This document shows, piece by piece, positions 40,501 through 57,879 of a stretch of 64,000 nt of DNA. The first letter of the stretch is position 1; each line of letters starts with the position of its first letter. The notes beneath the pieces were generated by a model, which was not told the origin of the DNA, searched no databases, and saw only the letters and a program-made list of their open reading frames with translations. The position numbers and the translations under genes are program-made. Source of the stretch: Hexactinellida sp. DTS-2022 (Eukaryota > Porifera > Hexactinellida); assembly GCA_028753945.1 (NCBI GenBank), contig JAPNXP010000014.1, forward strand, positions 372,001-436,000. The letters are read 5' to 3'.

Positions 40501-43500
40501 ATATCAGGCACACCTATAATTTTACATTTATTGCCTATAGCGTACTGTACTGAGAACGAGTCATACCAATGTGTACCGGCCTGTCAATACAACTGCGCTA
40601 ACTACAAACAGCGACAGCCATTGTTCTGTGCAACCTTATCCTGTACTATGGGCTGTGGATGTAAAGACGGGTTTGTGAGGAAGAGTGGTATAGCGGGAGA
40701 GTGCGTCTTGAAACCGGATTGCGAACGTAAGTACATAGGAACATACATAGGAATATACATACAGTGGATACCGGTTATAAGAACATACATACGAACATAT
40801 ATACGTACAGTGGATGCTGGTTATAAGAACATACATAGGAACATATATACAGTATATTATAGAGCCATTTGTAAATACTCTACTAATCCTCATCTGATCC
40901 AATTTTAATACCCCTAAATCACAAATTACTGTTATGGTATAGGAGAAGATTCCAAATTATCCTAATTAATAATTTCCCTAAAATCACACTCCAAAAGGAG
41001 CGTCTCGTGCTCTTGGATACTTCCTTGTTCGCCTAATAGCATTGCTCTATTAGCAAGTTATTTTACGTCCCTAAGCGAGCATTATTGTCAATTTTGTTCC
41101 TCTAATGCAAACGGTCATTTTATACAGTACCTTATATGGCCGTTATACCAAATTCTACAGTATATATATCCCAATTTGTCGCGAGTTATCAAGGCTTAAT
41201 CTTAAATGTCTATTCTTAACATTTTGATCTGTTTACATTATATCTCCAATAGCTCGTACAACTCAACCAACAACTATAAGCACAAAAACACAAACCATCA
41301 CCCCTGTACTAACGAATACTACCTCAATGCCTACACCTATTGCATGTCCGATTAATTCGCACTATAGTGACTGCGCTTGCCCTCTCAACTGTAGCTTTAT
41401 AGTTCCCGTTCCAGTTCAGTGTGCCCTGCAATGTGAGAGAGGGTGTGAGTGTGATGACGGGTTCGTATTGCTGCAGGGAGCATGTATTGAACAGGCCAGC
41501 TGTCCTTGTGAGTTATATGCAATCGCATTGCTTAATTTGTATATAAATAGTACAGTCGAAACAGGTTTTTTCTAGCTAATCGGTTTTTCTAACTAACTAT
41601 TATTCTAAATGTGTAAGAAATTCCACTTTTGTTTTATTTTCAATCGATTTTTGTAACTATCGGATTTTTCTTGCTTTATTTTCTTGCAAATAATTGTTTA
41701 GAAAAACCGGTTTCAACTGTAACTTTAATGGTGCTTATTTTAAGCGCCGAAGTTAATATTATTCATTTGCCGCTTATTTATTGTCTAAATATAAGACTTA
41801 CTTATTATAAACAGGCAAACACCTTCTAATGAATTTTCAAGCACTGGCAAGGTAATTTTTAACAATCAAAAATTCACTTTTGCAATCCGGGTTTTAATAG
41901 TGAAAAGTTTTTGGCCGTTATGTAAACAAGCCTTTAAATATATACTTTATTGTTAGAGTTTAAATATTGGAATTGCTTATTATAGACCAACACCTTTTCT
42001 AATGTAATTTTCAGGCACTGCAAGTTGCAAGGTTATTTAAAAATAATTTAAAAATAATTTAAAAATTTTAAATTAAAAAGCCGGGTTTTTCTATTGAAAA
42101 GGTGTTGACCGATATATAACTAATCCCTTCATTAATCCCTCTATTTGTTAGTGGCCGGGTCAGTTGAGTTCCAGAGAGACACAACCCAACCTGAAAAGGT
42201 GTCAGGCCCCCTGCGGTTATTCACAAATGGGAATTGGTACAATATATGTTCGGACGGAATTAAATCTATTTCAAATGACTTACACGAATTCTCCTGTGAA
42301 TATCTCAACTTTCCAAGCTTAACTGAGAGTTATTACGAAACCACTTACAAATCCGGGTTACAGACTGTGCAATTGGAATGTGGAGATGGAGCTATGGCGG
42401 TTAAACAGTGTAATTACACACAAACTGACACCTGTCGATCTATTCTAAATATAGCTTGCTTAGAGCCAAGTGTCACAAGTTCTATTGTTGGTATTGTTAC
42501 AGGAGTTGGGATTATATTGGCATTAATCGCAGTTGTTCTTGTCGTCCTTATTGTTGTTGCTGTCATAGCAGTAATGATGTAAGTACAGTAATAAGTAAAA
42601 TATAGGAATTATTAGAATAGGACTAAATAAATCTAAAATTACAGCTGTGCCGATTTCATATTGACATGGAGGCACTTTCTTAAACAACTACGTATACTTA
42701 ATAAGCAGACCTGACTGTATTTTAGACATACCCAATTTTACGTCATACAGTCAGGTCTGTTTATTGTGAAAAATCTAAAATTAGACCTGTGCCGACAGCA
42801 TGTTTATTTGGAGGCACGACCAACCTCCAAACTATATTTTGTTGGTTGGTCGTTTGATCGTGTCTCCAAAGGAACGTGCTGTCGGCACAGGTGTAATTTT
42901 AGATTTTTCACAATAAGCAGACCTGACTGTATAACGAAAAAATATAATATTTCCCTCTTGGAAAGTTACCTAAAGTTTTACCGGCCCACAAAACCTCACA
43001 GTAATAAATACCGTGAAAATTAGTACGAACACTATTTCAGTCCTTTCAAAGCATTTTCAATACAAACGATATTGGTTAATACGAATTCTGGACAAGGCGA
43101 ATGCATTATGACGGTCCCCTGGTGTTCCTACTAACGAGGTTCTACTGTATTTCTCTTTATTAGGATTAGAAGGAAGAACCAAGCTAGAAGCTACAAACAA
43201 TTCGATGCTAGATTATCTGTAGTTTCAGATCCCACTGATCCTATTGACGAACGTAAGTATTTGTTGTTGTTTACAAGTTAGTTTACTTGTCTTTATGAAC
43301 ACTATATTTGTAGCTGCTGGAATCGCTAATCCGATGTATCAAACAAAGAATCTGGAAACCGAACAATTAAGTAAGTTTTTTATATCAAATCTTTAAAAAT
43401 AACAAATTTCTGAAATATCAGTTTAGGAGTACAAGGTTAATTCCCCTAGCCTATACAAATGCATGTAAGTGACTCCGGTTAATACGAATTCCGGGTAATA

Positions 43501-43898
43501 CGAACATATTTCGACGGTCCCCTGTTGTTCGTATTAACTCCTATTAACAGAGTCTACTGCATTTGAGTAATATTTAACCTGGCGTATTAAAAACACCTAC
43601 AGTCGAAACCGATTTATTCTAACTCGGTTTATTTGACGATGACACTACAAAAAATCTAAAATTACGGTTATGCCGATAGCATATTCTTTTGGAGGCACTA
43701 CAAACTACCAACCACCAAAAGATAGTGCCTTCAAAGGAACATGCTGTCGGCACAGCTGTAATTTTAAATTTTTCTTACTATTTTATCTGAAAATAATGGT
43801 TAGAATAAACCAGTTTTAACACCTAAATTGTATATTTTGTATTAATAAACAATATTCTATTTATAGTATCAGATGACGATGATGTGCTTACAAACTAA
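12319..43898 (+). CDS. Giant SRCR-CCP-TIL transmembrane receptor (38 exons)
   Basis: Predicted 8544 nt of coding sequence, 2847 residues. Exons: 12319-12373, 12972-13142, 13624-13956, 14637-14927, 15878-16201, 16926-17111, 17445-17729, 17795-18115, 18619-18936, 19400-19738, 20117-20241, 20644-20836, 21462-21621, 25256-25410, 27262-27432, 27734-27852, 28407-28614, 29137-29293, 29884-30032, 30524-30838, 31543-31854, 32175-32498, 33515-33823, 34142-34312, 34584-34904, 35878-36180, 36660-36820, 37261-37417, 37920-38219, 38614-38898, 39336-39638, 40089-40265, 40541-40726, 41253-41507, 42152-42578, 43164-43252, 43314-43370, 43867-43898. Every junction is GT-AG and phase compatible; nearly all are phase 1, as expected for shuffled extracellular modules. 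There is one signal peptide, at the start, and one membrane helix, at the end, so this is one gene rather than several. The plan recalls the sponge (Geodia) SRCR-CCP receptors; scavenging, allorecognition or adhesion are possible roles (inference). It ends 145 bp from the stop of convergent AFG2A. Confidence 0.88.
12634..12945 (+). repeat. Tandem repeat, unit about 40 bp, about 8 copies
   Basis: Unit CTATTTCCCTATACTAACTA plus TACTCAATACACTTATG, nearly identical copies, ending 26 bp before the CCP1 acceptor. Each unit carries a pyrimidine tract and TACTAAC, a perfect branch-point-like sequence. Confidence 0.85.
13286..13533. mobile_element. Compound of family I (CAGTGGTGTTCGCCTAATAGC) and family A parts
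   Basis: Family I left part with CAGTCCCCAAGCAAGCATTTAATG, then from about 13450 a family A right half to GTTCTACTG. Confidence 0.7.
14128..14305. repeat. Dispersed repeat with AAAAGGAGCGTCTCGCGCTCC
   Basis: About 175 bp shared with 36199-36375 and 40864-41022 (GTAAATACGCTCCTAATCCTG ... CACAAATTAATGTTA ... GGAGCGTCTCG). No clear inverted ends. Confidence 0.7.
15345..15868 (+). repeat. Two-level tandem repeat in SRCR intron 4
   Basis: A 35 bp unit (GTATCCACTGTATGTAGTTA plus TAAGCTAAATTAACC) is nested in a larger unit of about 190 bp including TTTACCATATTTTTCTGTTAC, repeated at least twice. Ends just before exon 5. Confidence 0.85.
16617..16787. mobile_element. Family B MITE in SRCR intron 5
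   Basis: CAGTAGACTCTCGTTAATAGG left, CGAGAATCTACTG right; interior has TATACAAATGCATGCAAGTG, diagnostic for the family. Confidence 0.8.
17176..17352. mobile_element. Family E MITE (CAGTGAACTCTCGTTATAACGAAG)
   Basis: Arms contain TTATAACGAAGTGCTTGGGA and mirror; core AGAGCACTAAATGCATTAAT. Whole copy in SRCR intron 6. Confidence 0.8.
18165..18298. mobile_element. Family C MITE in SRCR intron 8
   Basis: Core and left arm intact. Confidence 0.7.
18332..18504. mobile_element. Family B MITE in SRCR intron 8
   Basis: Inverted relative to 16617; ends and core intact. Confidence 0.75.
18991..19152. mobile_element. Family F MITE in SRCR intron 9
   Basis: Inverted copy with intact arms. Confidence 0.7.
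19741..20060 (+). repeat. (TTG)n/(TTTG)n microsatellite in SRCR intron 10
   Basis: Begins at the exon 10 donor with GTATGTTGTTGTTG and continues as TTTG for about 300 bp. Open frames over it are simple repeats. Confidence 0.9.
20280..20447. mobile_element. Family L MITE in SRCR intron 11
   Basis: CAGTCGAAACCAGTTTTTTC to AAAAACCGGTTTCAACTG. Confidence 0.75.
20488..20627. mobile_element. Family A MITE ending 16 bp before SRCR exon 12
   Basis: Both terminal repeats intact; the right end lies directly upstream of the TCTTCCTTTAG acceptor, so the branch region is probably supplied by element or junction sequence. Confidence 0.75.
20968..21122. mobile_element. Family B MITE in SRCR intron 12
   Basis: Core and right end clear, left end worn. 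Confidence 0.65.
21266..21418. mobile_element. Family C MITE (CAGTAGATGCCGGTTATAAG)
   Basis: Arms ACCGGTTATAAGAAC and mirrored, with the family core GGGAACTGCACTTAA and ATGGCAACCGTTTTCC. Ends 43 bp before SRCR exon 13. Confidence 0.75.
21691..21850. mobile_element. Family E MITE in SRCR intron 13
   Basis: Left arm and core of family E; the right end is CGAGGTTCTACTG as in family A, a second case of mixed ends. Confidence 0.7.
22000..22815 (-). CDS. Unrecognised coiled-coil protein, intronless
   Basis: One open frame of 271 residues starting MQNLISLF. Residues about 25-170 are almost continuous heptad-like helix, rich in Lys, Glu and Leu ([32 protein letters not shown]). The C-terminal third holds three short spaced motifs of similar form, [14 protein letters not shown] and KGIMTDP, resembling dynein light chain LC8 binding sequences. 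No signal peptide or membrane segment. It lies in intron 13 of the SRCR receptor on the opposite strand and is divergent from the NHL gene at 23465. I do not recognise a family. Length and composition make a true gene likely. Confidence 0.7.
   Translation of the reverse strand: MQNLISLFSNKISLEPSSKFKGKDLLSLTTEKLKYVINSIDNKLFIAECEIHFESDKLQQDLKHWVDKEIQKIHYLEETRRELLEKNLKKQTKICEIQDFMLWGRCKNEEIIHDNTSVLREITELQEKNRHLRRNFISLINKTRKLESTRREQLRLFKNLFGSTPKYKNRAIQTDDDVMHMVNLEKRAMRGKKKLRDTGIQCEILAERARIIGHKGIMTDPIETLIIFDESIELSESSITLIPEKSVESLLTKSSDCFEDCIQNIDLLQNL
22974..23113. mobile_element. Family C MITE between the coiled-coil and NHL 2 genes
   Basis: Intact core and both arms; lies in the divergent promoter region of the two nested genes. 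Confidence 0.75.
23465..24699 (+). CDS. NHL-repeat protein 2, intronless, with one frame break
   Basis: Starts MATNMPTN. The N-terminal coiled coil ([22 protein letters not shown]) and NHL repeats ([42 protein letters not shown]) match the plan of the NHL gene at 6317, so the two are paralogues. The reading frame shifts by one base within 24035-24045: the first frame reads through GEF and then drifts to a stop at 24083, while the next frame resumes [17 protein letters not shown], as the repeat requires. A run of four T is the obvious place for a lost base, so an assembly or sequencing error is as likely as a real mutation. No other stops occur. It sits in intron 13 of the SRCR gene, same strand. 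Confidence 0.75.
24794..24939. mobile_element. Family A MITE downstream of NHL gene 2
   Basis: Intact CAGTAGAACCTCG and AGGTTCTACTG ends; abuts a family C fragment (from about 24943). Confidence 0.7.
25390..26720 (+). repeat. Tandem array of family G units starting at SRCR exon 14 end
   Basis: The motif ACAGCTGTGCCGACA (with variants) occurs ten times between 25537 and 26725. The first five units are of uneven length with a CAGTCGAAACG segment; the later five have a period of about 149 bp with CAATCTGCTGGTATTATGTG. The array begins at the exon end: CAGTGTCTGCCTACAGGTAATA at 25395-25416 recurs in most units, which therefore carry copies of the splice donor. Confidence 0.85.
27883..28038. mobile_element. 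Family C MITE in SRCR intron 16
   Basis: Whole copy, 30 bp after the exon 16 donor; followed at 28074 by a family D element. Confidence 0.8.
28074..28256. mobile_element. Family D MITE in SRCR intron 16
   Basis: Whole copy, 183 bp, same length as 5429-5611. Confidence 0.8.
28753..28865. mobile_element. Family G palindrome (AAATCTAAAATTACAGCTGTGCCGACAG)
   Basis: 113 bp near-perfect inverted repeat with GGAGGCACTACCAACC at the centre. Confidence 0.75.
28941..29096. mobile_element. Family B MITE 40 bp before SRCR exon 18
   Basis: Left terminus lost; core CTTACATGCATTTGTATAGG and right end present. Confidence 0.65.
29513..29670. mobile_element. Family A MITE in SRCR intron 18
   Basis: Nearly intact; adjoins a CAGTCGAAAC-type element (29680-29852). 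Confidence 0.7.
29680..29852. mobile_element. Family L MITE in SRCR intron 18
   Basis: Arms intact, ending 31 bp before exon 19. Confidence 0.7.
30331..30475. mobile_element. Family C MITE in SRCR intron 19
   Basis: Left end CAGTGGATGCCGG; a worn second copy lies at about 30040-30150. Confidence 0.7.
31272..31423. mobile_element. Family B MITE in SRCR intron 20
   Basis: Core and right CGAGAATCTACTG present; followed by two shorter CGAGACTACTG fragments up to 31512. Confidence 0.65.
32554..32762. mobile_element. Family C MITE with internal duplication in SRCR intron 22
   Basis: The arm GCCGGTTATAAGA occurs four times, so part of the element is duplicated in place. Confidence 0.7.
32803..32967. 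mobile_element. Family I MITE in SRCR intron 22
   Basis: CAGTGGTGTTCGCGTAATAGC to GCGAAACACTACTG; other copies at about 27570-27700, 41025-41125, 52085-52230 and 55726-55881. Confidence 0.75.
33320..33477. mobile_element. Family B MITE in SRCR intron 22
   Basis: GACTCTCGTTAATAGG left, CGAGAGTCTACTG right. Confidence 0.7.
33832..34112 (+). repeat. (TTG)n/(TTTG)n microsatellite in SRCR intron 23
   Basis: Same pattern as 19741, between exon 23 donor and CCP4 acceptor. Confidence 0.9.
34367..34538. mobile_element. Family B MITE in SRCR intron 24
   Basis: Full length, ending 45 bp before exon 25. Confidence 0.8.
34988..35085. mobile_element. Family D MITE, short copy
   Basis: Both arms, internal deletion. 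Similar short copies at about 45200-45296 and 58832-58934. Confidence 0.7.
35095..35860. repeat. Cluster of family G units in SRCR intron 25
   Basis: Three or more units in reverse orientation to the array at 25411-26720, each running from GTGCCTCCAAA through TCGGCACAGCTGTAATTTTA to a unit end with GGTAGACGGACACTGTCGG. The last unit ends about 20 bp before exon 26. Confidence 0.7.
37450..37885 (+). repeat. (TTTG)n/(TTAG)n microsatellite in SRCR intron 28
   Basis: TTAGTTAG run 37500-37565 and TTTG runs; fills nearly all of the intron. Confidence 0.9.
38230..38557. mobile_element. Compound family A MITE (partial copies in tandem)
   Basis: Starts CAGTAGAACCTCGTTAG, restarts at about 38271 and again near 38397, and ends once in GTTCTACTG at 38557, so copies have inserted into or recombined with each other. 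Confidence 0.65.
38918..39070. mobile_element. hAT-like MITE in SRCR intron 30
   Basis: Ends CAGTGGTTCCCAACC and GGTTGGGAATCGCCTG, typical hAT termini; flanks GCATAGAA and TCATAGAT agree at 6 of 8 bases. Confidence 0.7.
39670..39824. mobile_element. Family E MITE in SRCR intron 31
   Basis: Intact arms and core. Confidence 0.75.
40089..41507 (+). other. Receptor membrane-proximal region: three TIL-like cysteine-rich modules
   Basis: Exons 32 (40089-40265), 33 (40541-40726) and 34 (41253-41507) each encode about ten cysteines with the pattern C-P...C...C-x3-C...C-x-C...C of trypsin-inhibitor-like (TIL) domains ([28 protein letters not shown]). Exon 34 starts with about 35 residues rich in Thr and Pro, probably an O-glycosylated stalk. 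TIL modules often flank VWD domains or act as protease inhibitors; a structural spacer is equally possible here. Confidence 0.75.
40277..40447. mobile_element. Family B MITE in SRCR intron 32
   Basis: Full length; starts 12 bp after the exon 32 donor. Confidence 0.75.
41553..41719. mobile_element. Family L MITE in SRCR intron 34
   Basis: Both ends intact; same length class as 20280-20447. Confidence 0.75.
41980..42115. mobile_element. Family H MITE (GGCCAACACCTTTTC)
   Basis: Arms GACCAACACCTTTTCTAATG and AAAAGGTGTTGACCGATATA. Others at about 12525-12620, 15000-15135, 45100-45180, 52241-52355, 54285-54400, 55140-55240, 56945-57055, 59946-60050, 60080-60175 and 63136-63262. Confidence 0.7.
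42747..42932. mobile_element. Family F MITE interrupted by a family G palindrome
   Basis: CAGTCAGGTCTGTTTATTGTG is broken by AAAAATCTAAAATTA...TTTTAGATTTTT (about 42769-42909) and resumes CACAATAAGCAGACCTGACTG. Confidence 0.8.
43412..43560. mobile_element. Family B MITE in SRCR intron 37
   Basis: Left end missing; core and right end present. Confidence 0.6.
43600..43822. mobile_element. Family L (CAGTCGAAACCGGTTT) MITE interrupted by a family G palindrome
   Basis: Family L arms at both sides; positions about 43648-43778 are a family G palindrome with CTGTCGGCACAGCTGTAATTTTA. Confidence 0.7.
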
Positions 43899-44043
43899 CA
43901 AAATACTTTCTATGTACATAATCAAGTGTATATACTTTTTCTCCTTTTAGTTGTGTTTATTTTAGAGAAAATATGATGTCAATAATTGTAGATTTTAGGA
44001 TTTTATTTTGTTTGTCTATTTTGATCTCTGCATTGTTCTAAAA

Positions 44044-53978
<9,935 letters not shown>

Positions 53979-54741
53979 TCAGTAAATAATCTAATTATAG
54001 AAATACAGACAACTCTCGTTATAACGAAGTGCTTGGGACCTGTAAATTCCTTCGTTATATCCGGATATTCGTTATAAGCGGATAATAATTAATGTATTTA
54101 TGGGGGAAAATATCCATTTCGTTATAAGCGGTTATTTCGTTATATCCGACTTCGTTATTACTGGAGTCGACTGTATCAATATCATTTCTACTAACCATAA
54201 TTAATTAATTAATTTTAACATTCAAACATACTCCCATAATACACTATACTATGACTTTATTTCTATGAGATCACTGTAAGTTTTTTAAAAACACATTTAC
54301 TAATGTAATTTCAGGCACTAACAAGGTTATTTTGTAACATCAATAATTTAATTGCGAAGCCGGGTTATTTAATTGGAAAATGTTAGCCGATTTTATGTTA
54401 TAAATACAGTTGTATTTCAGTTGGTTTCTGTTTTAGGCAAAATCTAAAATCAAATTTGATTGTTAGTTATAGAAAACTGAAATTAATTGTTAACATTGTA
54501 TTAATCTGTTATTATATTTAATAAACACAGTTAATTATTCATATTATAAACAAGTGTTTACAAATATTAGTATCTAAAATGACGAATGTCAAATACATAT
54601 CTTCAAAATTATTGAATTTGAAGTTCGACGCTTAAACGATCTTTCTGTTTACTTGTTTGTTTTGCCAAAAAATCAAAAATTGATTGTTGTTTATAAGAAA
54701 TGCAAGTGACTCACTCCGTGAATGTTTTTCCGAACTTTCAG
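53979..54741. promoter_or_regulatory. Divergent AFG2A/CNOT6 intergenic region
   Basis: About 760 bp between the two start codons. It holds a CAGTGAACTCTCG-type palindromic element (about 54008-54174) and a CCAACACCTTTTC-type element (about 54285-54400). The remaining 300 bp before CNOT6 are AT-rich with no recognisable site. Confidence 0.5.
54008..54174. mobile_element. Family E MITE 30 bp upstream of AFG2A ATG
   Basis: Intact copy within the AFG2A/CNOT6 divergent promoter region. Confidence 0.75.
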
Positions 54742-57693
54742 ATGTCGCAGGATTTCTCTTTACAGGAAACTTTCAGATTTCACTCCGGAAACCAGAAAAA
54801 AAAGCGTGAAAATATTGCTGAAATCGAAAAAGCTCAAATTATTAAATTCACAGAATTGGAAATAAAAGGTCCAATTAGACATTTATCTCCTGACGTTTTC
54901 AAGGTAATGTTGTTACCCATGGTTTTATAATGTATTGGATTATACATAGTATTCAGTTTAATAAATAAACCGTGGATATTTAGTTATATTAATCAAGGGA
55001 GTTTACTTGTACAGTGGATACCGGTTACAAGAACATCGTCGGGAACTGCATATGATGTTCTTATAACCGACATAAATTATATAGGGTATATGGCAACCGT
55101 TTTCCAATATAATGTTCTTATATCCGGCATCTACTGTATATCGGTCAACACCTTTTCTAAAACATTTTCATGCTCATTTAGCATAAAAATTTACTTTTGC
55201 CAAACCGGGTTTTTTTAATAAAAATGTTGGCCGTATAAGTAAGCCAGTTTTTATATAAATTAATTACTGGAAAAAATTTCCGAGTTAATATTTTGATTTT
55301 TTATAATGTTGTTGTTGTTTACTTTAGTTGACACATCTCACATCTCTATTTCTCGGAGGAAACTACCTCACAGACTTACCACCCGAAATATCCCGTCTAA
55401 AATGTCTTCAACACCTCGATTTATCCGACAACAAACTTACCTCACTTCCTCCAGAAATCGGGGAAATGATTCAACTCAAAGAATTATTGCTCACAAATAA
55501 TAATCTCAGAATTATACCTTATGAATTAGGGAAACTTTTCAAATTACAAATATTTAATTTGTCAGGAAATCCCTTGCCCCAAGAGGTGTTACATACCGTT
55601 AATGACACAAATGGAGTCCCACAGTTGATCACATTCCTGTTAGACAACTTGCCTTGTGAGTAATATTACTATAACACACTCAATAGTACCATGGATACGC
55701 TATATACAAACTGTATTACAAATTAGTGGTGTTCTTCTAATAGCAATATTGATCTATTAGCAAGTTATTTTCAGTCCCCAAGCGAGCATTTAATATTAAT
55801 TCTGTTCCTATAATAGCAAGTTCTCCTATTAGCAAGCAAATTTCGTGCAAAATGCGACTTGAAATTACGCGAACACCACTGTAATTAGAACTTCGTTAAT
55901 AGGAACACCAGGGGACCGTCATAATGCGTTCGCCTTATCCGAAATTCGTATTAACCGATATCATTTGTATTGAAAAGGCTTTAAAGGGGACTGAAATAGA
56001 GTTCGTATTAACTGTGTTCCTACTAACGAGGTTCTACTGTACAATATTAGAACTGTTATTATAGGAACTGAACCTAAAGCAGGTTTTAAAATACAAACTT
56101 TATAACACAAATATTTCTATATTTAGGTACACACAAACCACCTGACAGAGAATGGGTTAGAACCCCTAACTACAAAGACCATTCAGAGGAATGTAAGTTA
56201 AATTCCTATGGTTTTATATTGTAATGAATTATCCATAGTATTCTGTTTAGTAAATAAACCGTGGATATTAGTTATTTTAATTAATGGAGTTTACTTATAC
56301 AGTGGATGCCGGTTATAAAAACATCGTCGGGAACTGCATATAATGTTCTTATATCCGGCATCTACTATATTCCTTTACTTATATCTGACTTCGTTATAAG
56401 CTGTTTTTACTGTATGTATTGTTACTTGTTATAACTACTATATTTACTGTATGTATTTACTTCATTATAAGCTGTATTTACTGTATGTATTAACTTCGTT
56501 ATATCTACTGTATTCAGTGTATGTATTAACCTGTTATAAATACTCTGTTTACTGTATGTATTTACTTCGTTATAACTACTGTATTTATTGTATTTACTGT
56601 ATGTATTGTTACTTGTTATAACTACTGCATTTACTGTATGTATTTACTTCGTTATAACTACTGTATTTATTGTATTTACTTGTTATAACTAGAGGTAGTA
56701 ATTACTAATTACTGCATTACCCTTATAGTTAACTTCAGCGTGATGTGCTACAATTTGCTTAGCGACAAATACGCGACTCGACAGGCCTACGGCTATTGTC
56801 CCACGTGGGCTCTCAAGTGGGGATACAGAAGGAATAATATATTCGGAGAGATGAAGGAGTCGAGGGCTGATATATTCTGTCTACAGGCTAGTTGGTGTTG
56901 TTGTTGTTGTTGTTGTTTTGTTTGGTGGGCTTACTTATACGTATATCAGCCAACACCTTTTTACTGTAAAACCCTTTTTTCAAAGGTAAATTTTTTGATG
57001 TTGAAAAAATAACCTTTGCATTGCCTGAAAATTATTTCAGAAAAGTGTTTGATAAGTAACTCCCTGTTTGTTATTTGTTTTTGCATTTTAGCTTTTGTTT
57101 GTTTGTTTGTTTGTTTGTTTGTTTGTTTGTTTGTTTGTTTGTTTGCTTATATGTCTCTTTGTCTCTTTGTTAATTCCTTGTTTGTTAGTTTATTAACCTG
57201 TTTGTTTATTGCCTTGTTTATTTGTTCATTGATCTACTTGTTTACTTGTTTACTACTTGTTTACTACTTGTTTACTACTTGTTTACTACTACTGCTGCCC
57301 CCAGGAGGTGGAGACTGAGCAGTTTAACACATTCTTCCTACCCCAGCTGAGAGAGTTGGGATACGACGGAATATTCACACCAAAGTCCCGCGCTAAAACA
57401 ATGCAGGAATTCGATAGAAGATTCGTAGACGGATGCGCCATATTCTTCAATGCTGCCAAGTCAGTTCTTATACAGTATTAATAGTACAGGATACTCTGTT
57501 AATATGTTTACTAATGACATAGGAGACTCTGTTATACGTACAGTATTAATAGTATAGGAGACTCGTTATAGGGAGTGTAATTCCCCTAGCCTATACAAAT
57601 TTGTTTACTACTGTACGATTTTCTTTAAGAATTTAAGGGGAAAGGAAGTTTTACCTCTCAGTAAACAAACGAACAAACTAGCTAGTTAGCTAG

Positions 57694-57729
<36 letters not shown>

Positions 57730-57777
57730 TGAATGAATGAACAAACGAACGAACGAACAAACGAACTAACTACTTAA

Positions 57778-57817
<40 letters not shown>

Positions 57818-57847
57818 AAACAAACAAAACAAACAAAACAAACAAAC

Positions 57848-57879
<32 letters not shown>

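Larger units (their letters stand above)
42152..43898 (+). other. Receptor last SRCR-like module, transmembrane helix and cytoplasmic tail
   Basis: Exon 35 (42152-42578) encodes a weak SRCR-like module ([16 protein letters not shown]) and then about 28 hydrophobic residues rich in Ile and Val. Exon 36 opens with the stop-transfer IRRKNQAR. The tail is about 60 residues: exon 37 gives NPMYQ, an NPxY-type motif used by PTB adaptors and clathrin sorting, and exon 38 an acidic end SDDDDVLTN before TAA. GRB2 lies about 6.5 kb further on, but the tail has no clear YxN motif for it. Confidence 0.85.

Noticed and set aside
12319-43898. Several separate SRCR genes
   Set aside because: Only one signal peptide and one membrane helix exist, and all 37 junction phases are compatible from start to stop.
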